Made by a program: the position numbers and the translations under genes | Part shown: positions 17,471 to 26,245 of the stretch, one piece after another | Numbering within the stretch: position 1 is the stretch's first letter | Layout: every line of letters starts with the position of its first letter | The notes under the pieces: generated by a model | Seen by the model: the letters and a program-made list of their open reading frames with translations, nothing else | What the model was told of the DNA's origin: nothing | Database searches by the model: none | Source: Clostridia bacterium | Lineage (GTDB): Bacteria > Bacillota_A > Clostridia > Oscillospirales > CAG-272 | Assembly (NCBI GenBank): GCA_017466455.1 | Contig: JAFTUD010000018.1 | Location: forward strand, 30,028 to 94,027 | Length of the DNA stretch: 64,000 nt | Reading direction: 5' to 3'

Positions 17471-18151
17471 ATGAATGTTTTTTCAATGATTTTAAATTTC
17501 ACTTATATGATTTTGGGAGTAGAGCCAATTCAACGCTTTCCCGAGGCACTGTCAAGCGAGGAGGAGAAAAAATGCTTTGATGAATACAGGGCAGGGAGTG
17601 AAAGCGCAAGAGATAAGCTAATAGAGCATAATTTAAGGCTTGTTGTTCATGTTATTAAGAAATATCAATCATCGGGCTTTGACAAGGAGGATTTACAATC
17701 TATAGGAACAATAGGACTTGTAAAGGCGGTTGATTCGTACAATAGCTCAAGTGGAACGAGATTTGCTACATATGCGGTAAAATGTATTCAAAACGAAATA
17801 TTTATGTTTTTCAGAAATCAAAAGAAGTATGGCTGTGAGGTTTCACTAAACGATGTTGTTGATGTTGATAAGGACGGAAATTCTCTTACATATATGGATA
17901 TAATATTTCTTGAGGATACAATCGCTGATGACTTAGATAAGAAGATAAAAATAAACAAGGCTCTTGAGTATATAAAAGCCGAGCTTGATGAGCGAGAGCG
18001 CCAAATTCTTGTAATGAGATATGGGCTTGGGAATACAAAGGCATACACTCAAAGAGAGGTAGCAAAAATGCTTGGGATTTCACGCTCATATGTGTCAAGA
18101 ATAGAAAAGGCATCGCTTGAAAAAATAAATAAATATTTGCATAGCAGTTGA
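17471..18151 (+). CDS. sigK: Mother-cell sporulation sigma factor SigK, uninterrupted
   Basis: Late mother-cell sigma factor. It has 226 residues. The hydrophobic N-terminal ~20 residues (NVFSMILNFTYMILGV) resemble the pro-sequence that SpoIVFB removes. Region 2 contains LIEHNLRLVVHVIKKY and DLQSIGTIGLVKAVDSY; region 4.2 ends AKMLGISRSYVSRIEKASL, nearly the B. subtilis SigK helix. GAGGTGA lies just before the ATG at 17471; a GTG at 17462 is less well placed. The frame is continuous, so no skin-type element interrupts it here. Confidence 0.92.
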   Translation: MNVFSMILNFTYMILGVEPIQRFPEALSSEEEKKCFDEYRAGSESARDKLIEHNLRLVVHVIKKYQSSGFDKEDLQSIGTIGLVKAVDSYNSSSGTRFATYAVKCIQNEIFMFFRNQKKYGCEVSLNDVVDVDKDGNSLTYMDIIFLEDTIADDLDKKIKINKALEYIKAELDERERQILVMRYGLGNTKAYTQREVAKMLGISRSYVSRIEKASLEKINKYLHSS

Positions 18152-18176
18152 CTTTTCGCGCTTTATATAATATAAT
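18148..18176 (+). promoter_or_regulatory. Sigma-A promoter of DUF512-der operon
   Basis: TTGACT (18148-18153), 17 bases, TATAAT (18171-18176). The -35 contains the sigK stop codon. Confidence 0.75.
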
Positions 18177-18213
18177 ATATAATTGATTAAGTCTTGAAAA
18201 ACAGGAGACGAAA

Positions 18214-19524
18214 ATGGTAAGGATAATTACAGTAGCACAGGAATCCCTCGCATATGCTTGCGGTATAAGAGAGAATGATGTGCTAATTAGCATAAACGGC
18301 AAAGAGATAAATGATGTTATTGATTATAGATTTTATCTTGCCGAGGAAGCACTTGAAATTATTATTGACAGAGATGGCGTTAAATACAGTTTTTCTATTG
18401 AAAAGGAAATGTATGATGACATCGGACTTGATTTTGAAACACCGTTGATGGATAAAAAGCGCAGATGCTCAAATAAATGTATATTTTGCTTTATTGACCA
18501 GCTTCCAAAGGGATTAAGAGAAACGCTTTATTTCAAGGATGATGATTCAAGACTGTCCTTTCTGCACGGAAATTATGTTACCTTGACTAATATTGACAAA
18601 AAAGAGGTAGATAGAATTATTGAAATGCGCCTTCCTGTAAATGTATCTATACATACAACTAACCCTGAGCTAAGATGCAAAATGATGCATAATAAGCGCG
18701 CGGGTGAGGTGCTTTCGTATCTTGATGATTTTGCAAATGCGGAAATTAATATGAGTGGTCAAATCGTTCTTTGTAGGGGAGTAAATGATGGAGCCGAGCT
18801 TGAAAGGACTCTTAACGACCTTGCAAAGTATTACCCTCATATGAATAGCGTTTCCGTCGTTCCATCAGGACTTACAAAATTCCGAGAGGGGCTTTATCCC
18901 TTGCAGGGCTTTGATAAGGAGTCTGCAATAGAGGTTATAGATGCGGTTGAAGGGATAAACGAAATATACGCAAAGAAATACGGTGCAAACATCTTCTTTT
19001 GCTCGGATGAGTTTTATCTCTTGGCTGAAAAAAAGCTCCCTAATTTTGATTATTATGAGGAGTTTGACCAGCTTGAAAACGGTGTAGGAATGTTAAGCTC
19101 GTTTGAAGCGGAGCTTAATGCGTTTTTAAAGCGCCTTTCAAGAAAAGAAAGAAAAATCAAAAGAAGCATTTCTATTGCCACGGGTGTTTCAGCATATGAT
19201 TTCATTTGCAAGATGGTAAAGAAAATACAAAGGAAATGCAAGAGAATTTCCTGTGATGTCTATAAGATAGAGAATGACTTTTTCGGTCATTCAATAACTG
19301 TTGCAGGATTAATTACAGGTAAGGATCTTGTAAATCAATTAAAGGACAAGCCCCTTGGAGACGAGCTTCTTATTTCCCGTAGCATGCTAAGGAGCGAGGG
19401 GGATTTGTTCCTTTGCGGAATGTCACTTGATGAGTTAAGTAATAATTTGAATGTAGCTGTGCAACCTACCGATTGCGACGGATTTAGCTTCGGTATGGCT
19501 GTGCTTGGTATAAAGGAGGGATAA
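18214..19524 (+). CDS. PDZ and DUF512 radical SAM-like protein
   Basis: A 436-residue protein conserved in Clostridia beside der. An N-terminal PDZ-like domain covers about residues 1-65 (YACGIRENDVLISINGKEIN). The CSNKCIFCFIDQLP cluster near residue 88 has the CxxxCxxC spacing that binds a radical-SAM 4Fe-4S cluster. The DUF512 domain fills the C-terminal half, with LSIATGVSAYDF-like and GHSITVAGLITGKDL blocks. Its substrate is unknown; pairing with the ribosome GTPase Der hints at a ribosome or RNA link. AGGAGA precedes the start; der follows after one base. Confidence 0.85.
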   Translation: MVRIITVAQESLAYACGIRENDVLISINGKEINDVIDYRFYLAEEALEIIIDRDGVKYSFSIEKEMYDDIGLDFETPLMDKKRRCSNKCIFCFIDQLPKGLRETLYFKDDDSRLSFLHGNYVTLTNIDKKEVDRIIEMRLPVNVSIHTTNPELRCKMMHNKRAGEVLSYLDDFANAEINMSGQIVLCRGVNDGAELERTLNDLAKYYPHMNSVSVVPSGLTKFREGLYPLQGFDKESAIEVIDAVEGINEIYAKKYGANIFFCSDEFYLLAEKKLPNFDYYEEFDQLENGVGMLSSFEAELNAFLKRLSRKERKIKRSISIATGVSAYDFICKMVKKIQRKCKRISCDVYKIENDFFGHSITVAGLITGKDLVNQLKDKPLGDELLISRSMLRSEGDLFLCGMSLDELSNNLNVAVQPTDCDGFSFGMAVLGIKEG

Positions 19525-19525
19525 T

Positions 19526-20866
19526 ATGTCTAAGCCTATAATTGCCATTGTTGGCAGACCTAATGTTGGAAAAAGCACGCTTTTTAATAAGCTAATCGGC
19601 GAAAGGCGTTCTATTGTAGAGGATACACCGGGCGTTACTCGTGACAGAATATATGGAGAGAGCGAATGGTGCGGAAGAAAGTTTATTATCATTGATACAG
19701 GAGGAATAGAGCCAAAGACCGATAGCATGATTTTGCAAAAGATGAGAGAGCAGGCTCAAATTGCGATTGATACTGCCGATGCAATCATCTTTATGTGCGA
19801 TATAAACGCAGGACTTGTTGCTGATGACCGTGATATCGCGCTTATGCTCAAAAAGAGTGGTAAGCCCGTTGTAATATGCGTTAATAAGGCGGATAAAATC
19901 GGCGAGGTTGACCCCGCATTTTATGAGTTCTATGAGCTTGGCTTTGAAATTGACCCTATTCCTGTTTCTTCAATTCACGGAACGGGAAGCGGTGACCTTC
20001 TTGAGACTGTTTTGTCAACAATTCCCGAGAGGGATAATGAGGAGGATGATAGTGATCGCATAAATGTCGCTGTTATCGGAAAGCCAAATGCAGGAAAATC
20101 CTCAATAATCAATAAAATTCTTGGAACAGACCGTCTTATTGTATCATCGATGGCGGGAACAACTCGCGATGCGATTGACTCCGAGTTTGACAATGAATAT
20201 GGAAAGTATAATTTTATTGATACCGCGGGAATAAGAAGACAAAGCAAGGTTGAGGACAGAATTGAAAAATTCAGTGTTCTACGAGCTCATATGGCAGTAG
20301 AAAGGGCGGATGTTTGCCTTGTTGTCATAGATGCCAACGAGGGTGTTACCGATCAAGATGAAAAGATCGCAGGAATAGCGCACGAGGCAGGAAAGGCTGT
20401 TATCATTATTGTAAATAAATGGGATACGCTAAAGGCAGAGGATAAGGACACCGTTAAATATAGCAAAAAGGTGTATGAGGCGCTTTCTTATATGACCTAC
20501 GCGCCTATAATCTATGTTTCCGCACTTACAGGACAAAGAATAGTAAAAATATTTGAAATGATAAACTATGTCTTTAACCAGTCCAAAACAAGAATTTCAA
20601 CAGGAATGCTCAACGATGTTTTGAACGAGGCAATTACCCGTGTTCAGCCACCGTCTGACAAGGGAAGAAGGCTCAAGGTTTATTACATGACCCAAACAAG
20701 CGTAGCACCGCCTACCTTCGTTCTTTTCTGTAATAGCGCAGCGCTTTTCCATTTTTCATATCAAAGATATATCGAAAACTGTCTAAGAGATACATTTGGA
20801 TTTAGAGGAACACCTATAAAGCTCGTTATAAGACAACGAGGGGAAGATGAGGAAACAAGAGTATGA
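19526..20866 (+). CDS. der: Ribosome assembly GTPase Der (EngA)
   Basis: Double GTPase needed for 50S subunit maturation. It has 446 residues. The first G domain has G1 GRPNVGKST at 10-18 and NKAD; the second has GKPNAGKSS near residue 186, DTAGIRRQSKVEDRIEKFSV and NKWD. A KH-like domain forms the C-terminal ~110 residues (KVYYMTQTSVAPPTFVLFCN). AAGGAGG overlaps the end of the DUF512 gene. The stop overlaps the plsY start (ATGA). Confidence 0.98.
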   Translation: MSKPIIAIVGRPNVGKSTLFNKLIGERRSIVEDTPGVTRDRIYGESEWCGRKFIIIDTGGIEPKTDSMILQKMREQAQIAIDTADAIIFMCDINAGLVADDRDIALMLKKSGKPVVICVNKADKIGEVDPAFYEFYELGFEIDPIPVSSIHGTGSGDLLETVLSTIPERDNEEDDSDRINVAVIGKPNAGKSSIINKILGTDRLIVSSMAGTTRDAIDSEFDNEYGKYNFIDTAGIRRQSKVEDRIEKFSVLRAHMAVERADVCLVVIDANEGVTDQDEKIAGIAHEAGKAVIIIVNKWDTLKAEDKDTVKYSKKVYEALSYMTYAPIIYVSALTGQRIVKIFEMINYVFNQSKTRISTGMLNDVLNEAITRVQPPSDKGRRLKVYYMTQTSVAPPTFVLFCNSAALFHFSYQRYIENCLRDTFGFRGTPIKLVIRQRGEDEETRV

Positions 20867-21660
20867 CCTTTAAACAGCTTATGGACTATGGCATGCTTGC
20901 CTTTAAAAACGCAACAGTACAGGACGACGGTAAAATGACCTATCCAATAGGAGTAATGGTTCTTTGCGTCGGTCTTTGTATGGTAATTGGATATTTGCTT
21001 GGAAGCTTGAACTTTGGCGTAATCATTTCACGAATTTACGGTGAGGATATTCGCAAAAAGGGAAGCGGAAACGCAGGCGCAACTAATATGATGCGCGTTT
21101 ACGGTAAAAAGGCGTCAATTCTTACACTAACCTGTGATGCACTTAAAACCATTGTGGCAGTTTATATAGGTAGACTTCTTATTATGGGCTACCTTGGCGC
21201 ATATATTACAGGACTTTTCGCAATTATAGGTCACGCATGGCCGATTTACTTTGGATTTAAGGGCGGAAAGGGCGTTGCCGCAATATCAGCCTTTTGCCTT
21301 GTTACCGAGCCTATTATTTTCCTCATAGAGCTTGTTATTTTCATAATAATTCTATTTGGATTTAAGATGGTTTCGCTCGGCTCGGTTATGATTGCGCTGA
21401 TATACCCTTTCATTCTTGCAAAGATTACCGGCTTTGGACCTCATGTCCTTGTTGGAATGCTTTGTGCAGCGCTTGTAATCTTCTTGCATAGAAAGAATAT
21501 CGTTAGAATTTATAACCACACGGAAAATAAATTCAAGCTTGATTTCAAGAAGAAAAAGAAGAATACCGAGGAAGAGAGCGCGATAGATGAAGTGTCTAAA
21601 TCAACCGAAGAAAGCGAAGATAAGGTTGAGGAAAAGATAGATGAAGAAGATAAAAAGTGA
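20863..21660 (+). CDS. plsY: Acyl-phosphate glycerol-3-phosphate acyltransferase
   Basis: Membrane enzyme that makes lysophosphatidic acid from acyl-phosphate, the first step of phospholipid synthesis. The PlsY motifs are present: GSGNAGATN near residue 66, GHAWPIYFGFKGGKGVA near 124 and IFLHRKNI near 206, with five or so membrane helices between. It has 265 residues against ~200 usually, owing to a ~35-residue N-terminal extension and a highly charged tail (KKKKKNTEEESAIDE and on). The ATGA overlap with der supports the long start. Confidence 0.93.
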   Translation: MTFKQLMDYGMLAFKNATVQDDGKMTYPIGVMVLCVGLCMVIGYLLGSLNFGVIISRIYGEDIRKKGSGNAGATNMMRVYGKKASILTLTCDALKTIVAVYIGRLLIMGYLGAYITGLFAIIGHAWPIYFGFKGGKGVAAISAFCLVTEPIIFLIELVIFIIILFGFKMVSLGSVMIALIYPFILAKITGFGPHVLVGMLCAALVIFLHRKNIVRIYNHTENKFKLDFKKKKKNTEEESAIDEVSKSTEESEDKVEEKIDEEDKK

Positions 21661-22807
21661 AAAGCTTGATAGCTTGATGGAGCTTCTTGTGGAGCTATTT
21701 GAGAAAAAACAGCTAAAAAAGGCTATTTTCTCAAAGCCCGATTCAAGCGATGAAATAAAATCAGTGCTTACGCCGAAAACCATTTCGGGCGCAAATGTCC
21801 TTCAGCTTGAGGTTTTTTCAAGGGATAATAAGGCGTACCATTTGAATTTTAAGGAAAATCTTTTAAGTGAGCTTGAGGGGGTATTTTATTCCCATGCTCA
21901 AATAAATATAATTTCCACAGTAGGCGACGCTCAATTTATGAGGGCGAAAAGCGGTAAGGAAACGCTTATCGGCTATAATAAAATAAGAAAATTGTCAGGC
22001 GTAGAGGGTAATGCAACGCTTACTTATAGCGGAAATAACAACGAAAAGAAATACATTTTAAGCGGAAGTGAGGATTTCCTTAAAAAGCTCGGTATTAGTG
22101 ATGAAAACGGGCGTATCCGTGATAAAATGCAGGCAAAATTCCGTCAAATCAATAAGTTTTTGGAGCATATAAAAAGCATAGAGGCACATATTCCAAGCGA
22201 TAAAATCAATGTATACGATCTATGCTGTGGAAAGAGCTATCTTAGCTTTGCGGTGTACCACTATTTTAAAAACATCAAAAAAAAGGACATTTCAATGAAA
22301 TGTGTTGATTTAAAGGCAGATGTTATTGAATATTGTGCTTCCGTTGGCGCTCGCCTTGGCTTTGACGGAATGGAATTTATATGTGCCAACATTGATGATT
22401 ACGAAATGGCACAGCCTGTTGACCTTGTAATTTCCCTGCATGCCTGCGATATCGCTACTGATATTGTGCTTAATAAAGGAAGCTCAAATGGAGCAAGTGT
22501 AATTTTATCAACTCCTTGCTGTCATCATGAGCTAAATTCAAAGATAAATTGCAGTGCACTTAGCTTTATTACAAGGCATTCAATGCTACGCCAAAAGCTT
22601 TGCGACTCCGCAACTGATGCTTTGAGATTATTAAAGCTTGAGAGTGAGGGCTATGAGGTTCAAGCCATGGAGCTTATTGACCCCGAGGATACACCAAAGA
22701 ATATAATTTTAAAGGCTATAAAAAAGGATAAATTTGATTCTAAAAGGGCAGAACAGCTAAAGGCTGAATACTGTGCAATTAAAAAATTTTTACTTGGAGA
22801 AGAATGA
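21641..22807 (+). CDS. Class I SAM-dependent methyltransferase (Methyltransf_32-like)
   Basis: A 388-residue cytosolic methyltransferase of unknown substrate. The N-terminal ~170 residues are helical/beta without a recognised motif. The catalytic domain has SAM motif I as VYDLCCGKSYLSFAVYHYF near residue 190, the SLHACDIATD block and STPCCHHEL near residue 286, a CCHH arrangement seen in Methyltransf_32 proteins. RNA or protein methylation is possible. It starts 20 bases inside plsY, with GAGGAAAAG upstream, in the same operon. Confidence 0.75.
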   Translation: MKKIKSEKLDSLMELLVELFEKKQLKKAIFSKPDSSDEIKSVLTPKTISGANVLQLEVFSRDNKAYHLNFKENLLSELEGVFYSHAQINIISTVGDAQFMRAKSGKETLIGYNKIRKLSGVEGNATLTYSGNNNEKKYILSGSEDFLKKLGISDENGRIRDKMQAKFRQINKFLEHIKSIEAHIPSDKINVYDLCCGKSYLSFAVYHYFKNIKKKDISMKCVDLKADVIEYCASVGARLGFDGMEFICANIDDYEMAQPVDLVISLHACDIATDIVLNKGSSNGASVILSTPCCHHELNSKINCSALSFITRHSMLRQKLCDSATDALRLLKLESEGYEVQAMELIDPEDTPKNIILKAIKKDKFDSKRAEQLKAEYCAIKKFLLGEE

Positions 22808-22808
22808 T

Positions 22809-23927
22809 ATGGGACTTGAAATAATTGCCGAAATTTCGCATAAATACGGTGCTGACCCAAGATATGTTTTGGCAGGCGGTGGCAACACCTCTTATAAAAC
22901 CGATGAACATTTGTTTATAAAAGGCTCAGGTCACGCTCTTGCCACAATTTCAAACGAAGGCTTTGTAAAGATGTCAAGAGAAAGTCTTGCGAAAATTTGG
23001 CAAAAAACATATTCCGAAAGCAAGGACGAGCGAGAGGCTCAGGTGCTATCAGATATGATGGCGTCAAGGTGCGTAGGCGAGGAAAGCAAGCGCCCCTCGG
23101 TTGAAACGCTTTTACATAATCTTTTTAAGCAAACATATGTTTTGCATGTTCACCCAACTATGGTAAACGGTCTTACATGCGCTATTGACGGTGAAAAAAT
23201 CGTAAAAGAGCTATTTTCAGAGGCAATTTGGATACCCGAAACCGAGCCCGGATATATCCTTGCATCAAAATGCCGTAAAATGATTGAGGAATACGAAACC
23301 GCTACGGGTAAGGATGCAAGACTCCTATTTTTGCAAAACCACGGAATTTTCTTTGCTGGAAATACAAAGGAAGAAATTGATGCGTTAGTTAGCGAGGTTA
23401 TGGGGAAAATCGAGAAAATTACAAAAATTTTGCCTGATTTGACCGAGGTTAGCGCAAATAGTGAGCAAATATCGGCTTTTGAGCTTGCTCTTAAAACTGC
23501 ATACGCTAAGCATAGCGAAATTTTCACTAAGTTTACACTTAATAAGGAAATTGAAAGGCTTTGTAGCTCAGAGAGCGAGTTTGAAGTTTTGAAAAGCCCA
23601 ATGTCACCTGACCATATAGTTTACTGTAAGGCTGTACCTATGTTTATTGACACGCTTGATGCGGGCGTGATAGAGGCTCAGCTTGATAGCTTCCTTGCGG
23701 AGCATAAATATTTACCAAAGATTATTTTCGCAAAGGGAATAGGTATGATGGCGGTAGGCAGCTCCGAAAAGGATGCCTCAACAGTTACCGAGGTTTGGCT
23801 TGATGCAGTTAAAATTTCAGTATACGCTAAAAACTTTGGCGGAGTACGCCCAATGGCGCCCGATATGGTTGATTTTATCGTAAACTGGGAGGTTGAGAGC
23901 TATCGCAGTAAGGTCGCTCTAAAATAA
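22809..23927 (+). CDS. Class II aldolase/adducin-family protein
   Basis: A 372-residue zinc aldolase-type protein, similar in layout to the aldolase half of RhaD/SDR bifunctional enzymes. It has LAGGGNTSYKTDEHLFIKGSG near residue 18 (split: LAGGGNTSYK, then LFIKGSG), the metal ligands HVHPTMVNG near residue 115, and LQNHGIFFAG near 178. A second region after residue 250 has MSPDHIVYCKAVPMFID. The sugar substrate is unknown. The ATG at 22809 has GGAGAAG upstream and gives the family N-terminus; a start 36 bases earlier lies inside the methyltransferase gene. Confidence 0.83.
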   Translation: MGLEIIAEISHKYGADPRYVLAGGGNTSYKTDEHLFIKGSGHALATISNEGFVKMSRESLAKIWQKTYSESKDEREAQVLSDMMASRCVGEESKRPSVETLLHNLFKQTYVLHVHPTMVNGLTCAIDGEKIVKELFSEAIWIPETEPGYILASKCRKMIEEYETATGKDARLLFLQNHGIFFAGNTKEEIDALVSEVMGKIEKITKILPDLTEVSANSEQISAFELALKTAYAKHSEIFTKFTLNKEIERLCSSESEFEVLKSPMSPDHIVYCKAVPMFIDTLDAGVIEAQLDSFLAEHKYLPKIIFAKGIGMMAVGSSEKDASTVTEVWLDAVKISVYAKNFGGVRPMAPDMVDFIVNWEVESYRSKVALK

Positions 23928-23935
23928 TCTGAAAA

Positions 23936-24868
23936 ATGATTTGGATACCAATTTTAATATCGGCAATTTTGCTCGTTATCATAATTGTTTTTTGGTATTT
24001 TTTCAATACGGCGTTTGTTAGAAGGAAGGAAACAGATCCTCTTGCCGACATTCAAAAGGATGAAAAAATGCGCAGATACTCGGACGAAATTGACGCAGGG
24101 CTTTTGTGGTACGAAAATGCGCCTAAGACCGATGTCTACATAGAAAGCTATGACGGACTAAAGCTACATGGCATAATCATTAAGTCGGAAAGCGAAAGCG
24201 ATAGAACGATAATTTTATTTCATGGCTATCGCTCAACCGCAAGAAGGGACTTTTCCTGCGCTATACCGTATTACCATTCGCTCGGTCTTAATATCATTCT
24301 TATTGACCAACGCTCACACGGAAAGAGTGAGGGCAGGCTTATTACCTATGGCGTCAAGGAAAGATATGATGCCGTTTCTTGGGTTGAATTTGCCAAAAAG
24401 ACATTCCCTGACAATCGCATTTATTTAAGCGGTCTATCAATGGGCTCATCAACGGTTATGATGGCATCTAATATCGTTGAGGGAGTTAGCGGAATTATAG
24501 CCGATTGTGGCTTTACCTCTCCCAAGGAAATTATTCAGCTCGTAGCTAAAAAGCATTTTGGATTGCCAAGGTGGTTTTGCGCTCCTGTTGGGTTTTTGGC
24601 GAAAATTTTCGGTAAATTTGATTATTCATATAGCGCAAAGCAGTCGCTAAAGGACTCTAAAGTGCCAATTTTATTTATTCACGGTGAGGCTGATGACTTT
24701 GTACCGTGCTATATGACCGAGGAAAATTTTGAAGCATGTACATCACCTAAGGAAAAGGTAATAGTTGCGGGCGCACCGCACGGCTTTTCATTTTTGTATG
24801 AGCCTGAGGTAGTAAAGTGCGCTCTTGAAAAATTTATGTCTGACGGGAGTGGGACAAATCAGCCTTAA
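23936..24868 (+). CDS. Membrane-anchored alpha/beta hydrolase
   Basis: A 310-residue serine hydrolase with an N-terminal membrane helix (residues 4-22), placing the catalytic domain probably outside the membrane. The oxyanion region is FHGYRSTARRDFS, the nucleophile elbow GLSMGSST (Ser near residue 168), the acid HGEADDFVP and the histidine APHGFS. Homologues are annotated as esterases or acyl-hydrolases; the substrate is unknown. The last ten codons and the stop lie inside the left arm of the inverted-repeat element at 24835, so the C-terminus may be element-derived. Confidence 0.83.
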   Translation: MIWIPILISAILLVIIIVFWYFFNTAFVRRKETDPLADIQKDEKMRRYSDEIDAGLLWYENAPKTDVYIESYDGLKLHGIIIKSESESDRTIILFHGYRSTARRDFSCAIPYYHSLGLNIILIDQRSHGKSEGRLITYGVKERYDAVSWVEFAKKTFPDNRIYLSGLSMGSSTVMMASNIVEGVSGIIADCGFTSPKEIIQLVAKKHFGLPRWFCAPVGFLAKIFGKFDYSYSAKQSLKDSKVPILFIHGEADDFVPCYMTEENFEACTSPKEKVIVAGAPHGFSFLYEPEVVKCALEKFMSDGSGTNQP

Positions 24869-25083
24869 ACCGTATATTTACATCATTAAAAGTGGTTTTA
24901 AATAATTGTTGATTGTCCTTTAATATATCGGGTTAAGGTGCTCCCGCATTTTAGAACGAGCCAAAAGGCTTGTATTCAAGGCGAAATTTTGCCGACATAT
25001 AAAAATATTTCAAAAAATTTCAACGCATAAGACGGGGCTTTTGTCCGTTCCAAAACTGGTTCGTTCTGTTCCCGTCAGGCATA
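24835..25083. repeat. 249-bp element bounded by 28-base imperfect inverted repeats
   Basis: The left arm 24835-24862 starts TATGTCTGACGGGA and ends GACAAATCAG; the right arm 25056-25083, read on the minus strand, starts TATGCCTGACGGGA and ends AACGAACCAG. They agree at 21 of 28 positions and all seven differences are transitions. As RNA, 27 of 28 positions could pair if G-U is allowed. Inside are smaller inverted repeats (ACGAGCC/GGCTTGT at 24952-24972; ACGG/CCGT near 25032-25047). No coding frame fits. It may be a MITE-like relic or a folded intergenic RNA between the hydrolase and luxS. Confidence 0.55.
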
Positions 25084-25100
25084 CTAAAAGAGGAATAAAA

Positions 25101-25553
25101 ATGCAAAAAATAGCAAGCTTTACCGTAAATCATGATAAAATCAGCGAAGGACTTTATATTTCGCGCATAGACGGAGATATAACCACCTATGATATGAGGA
25201 CAAGAAAGCCTAATATGGGTGATTATATGGACAATATCACAATGCACTCGTTTGAGCATATGTTTGCAACCTATGTAAGAAATAGTGATAAGGGTGATAA
25301 AATTATCTATTTTGGTCCTATGGGATGCCAAACAGGATTTTATCTTCTTGTAAGAGATGTAGAGCCAAGTCAGGTCCTTGATCTAATAAAATCCGTGTTA
25401 AAGAAAATTATAGAGCATAAGGGCGAAATTTTTGGAAATAAGAGAGAGGAGTGCGGAAACTATCGCAATCTTAATCTTGAATGTGCCCAAATGGAAGCGC
25501 AAAGATACCTAAATGTGCTAAATAGCTCGGAGGTAACCTTTAAATATGAGTAA
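25101..25553 (+). CDS. luxS: S-ribosylhomocysteine lyase
   Basis: Splits S-ribosylhomocysteine to homocysteine and the AI-2 precursor DPD. It has 150 residues. The metal site MHSFEHMFATYVRN supplies HxxEH near residue 50; GPMGCQTGFYLL carries the catalytic Cys; EECGNYRNLNLE supplies the third metal ligand. The ATG at 25101 follows AGAGGAA; an earlier in-frame start would read through the inverted-repeat element. It overlaps mtnN by 8 bases, giving a complete two-step SAH detoxification pathway. Confidence 0.93.
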   Translation: MQKIASFTVNHDKISEGLYISRIDGDITTYDMRTRKPNMGDYMDNITMHSFEHMFATYVRNSDKGDKIIYFGPMGCQTGFYLLVRDVEPSQVLDLIKSVLKKIIEHKGEIFGNKREECGNYRNLNLECAQMEAQRYLNVLNSSEVTFKYE

Positions 25554-26244
25554 AATTATAGGAATTATCGGCGCAATGGACATTGAGGTGGACGGAATTA
25601 TCGCCGATATGAAAAATACTGCCTGTGATGAATTTTCAGGAATGAAATTCGTAAGGGGCGAGCTTTTTGGAAAGAGCGTGGTTGTTTGTAAATGCGGAAT
25701 AGGCAAGGTTTTTGCAGGAATTTGCGCACAAACAATGATTTTAAAATATCAACCCTGTATGATTATAAATTCAGGAGTTGCGGGAGCGCTTAGTAAGGAC
25801 TTATCCGTGCTTGATGCAGTTGTAGCGACTGATGTTGTTCAGCACGATGTGGATACAAGCCCACTTGGTGACCCTGTTGGTCTTATTTCGGGAATAAATC
25901 TTGTAAATATACACGCCGACAAGGCTATATCGGGTCTTATTGCCGATAGCGCGAGTGCTTGCGGTGTAAGCGTAAAGCGCGGAGTTATCGCATCGGGCGA
26001 CCAGTTTATAACAGGAAAAGAAAAAAAGGACTCTATTGCAAATACCTTTAACGCTGTAGCATGCGAAATGGAGGGAGCTTCAATAGGTCAGGTATGCTAT
26101 GTTAATAATGTGCCGTTTGCCATCTTGCGCACAATTTCCGATGGCGAGGGTGAGGCACTTGATTATTTCACGTTTTCAAGGCTTGCCGGCGAGCAAGCCA
26201 TAAAAATAATTAAAAAATTCATAGAAAGCTACGAGGTAAAATGA
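25546..26244 (+). CDS. mtnN: 5'-methylthioadenosine/S-adenosylhomocysteine nucleosidase
   Basis: Removes adenine from SAH (giving the LuxS substrate) and from methylthioadenosine. It has 232 residues. It opens IGIIGAMDIEVDGI, with INSGVAGAL near residue 73, the GDQFI block near 150 and the ribose-binding CEMEGASIGQVCY near 172. Its start overlaps the luxS end by 8 bases, so the pair is cotranscribed and the products act in sequence. Confidence 0.95.
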   Translation: MSKIIGIIGAMDIEVDGIIADMKNTACDEFSGMKFVRGELFGKSVVVCKCGIGKVFAGICAQTMILKYQPCMIINSGVAGALSKDLSVLDAVVATDVVQHDVDTSPLGDPVGLISGINLVNIHADKAISGLIADSASACGVSVKRGVIASGDQFITGKEKKDSIANTFNAVACEMEGASIGQVCYVNNVPFAILRTISDGEGEALDYFTFSRLAGEQAIKIIKKFIESYEVK

Positions 26245-26245
26245 A

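Noticed and set aside
25041..25100. N-terminal extension of luxS
   Set aside because: The added 20 codons lie in the inverted-repeat element; LuxS normally starts about where the ATG at 25101 lies, which has a ribosome site.
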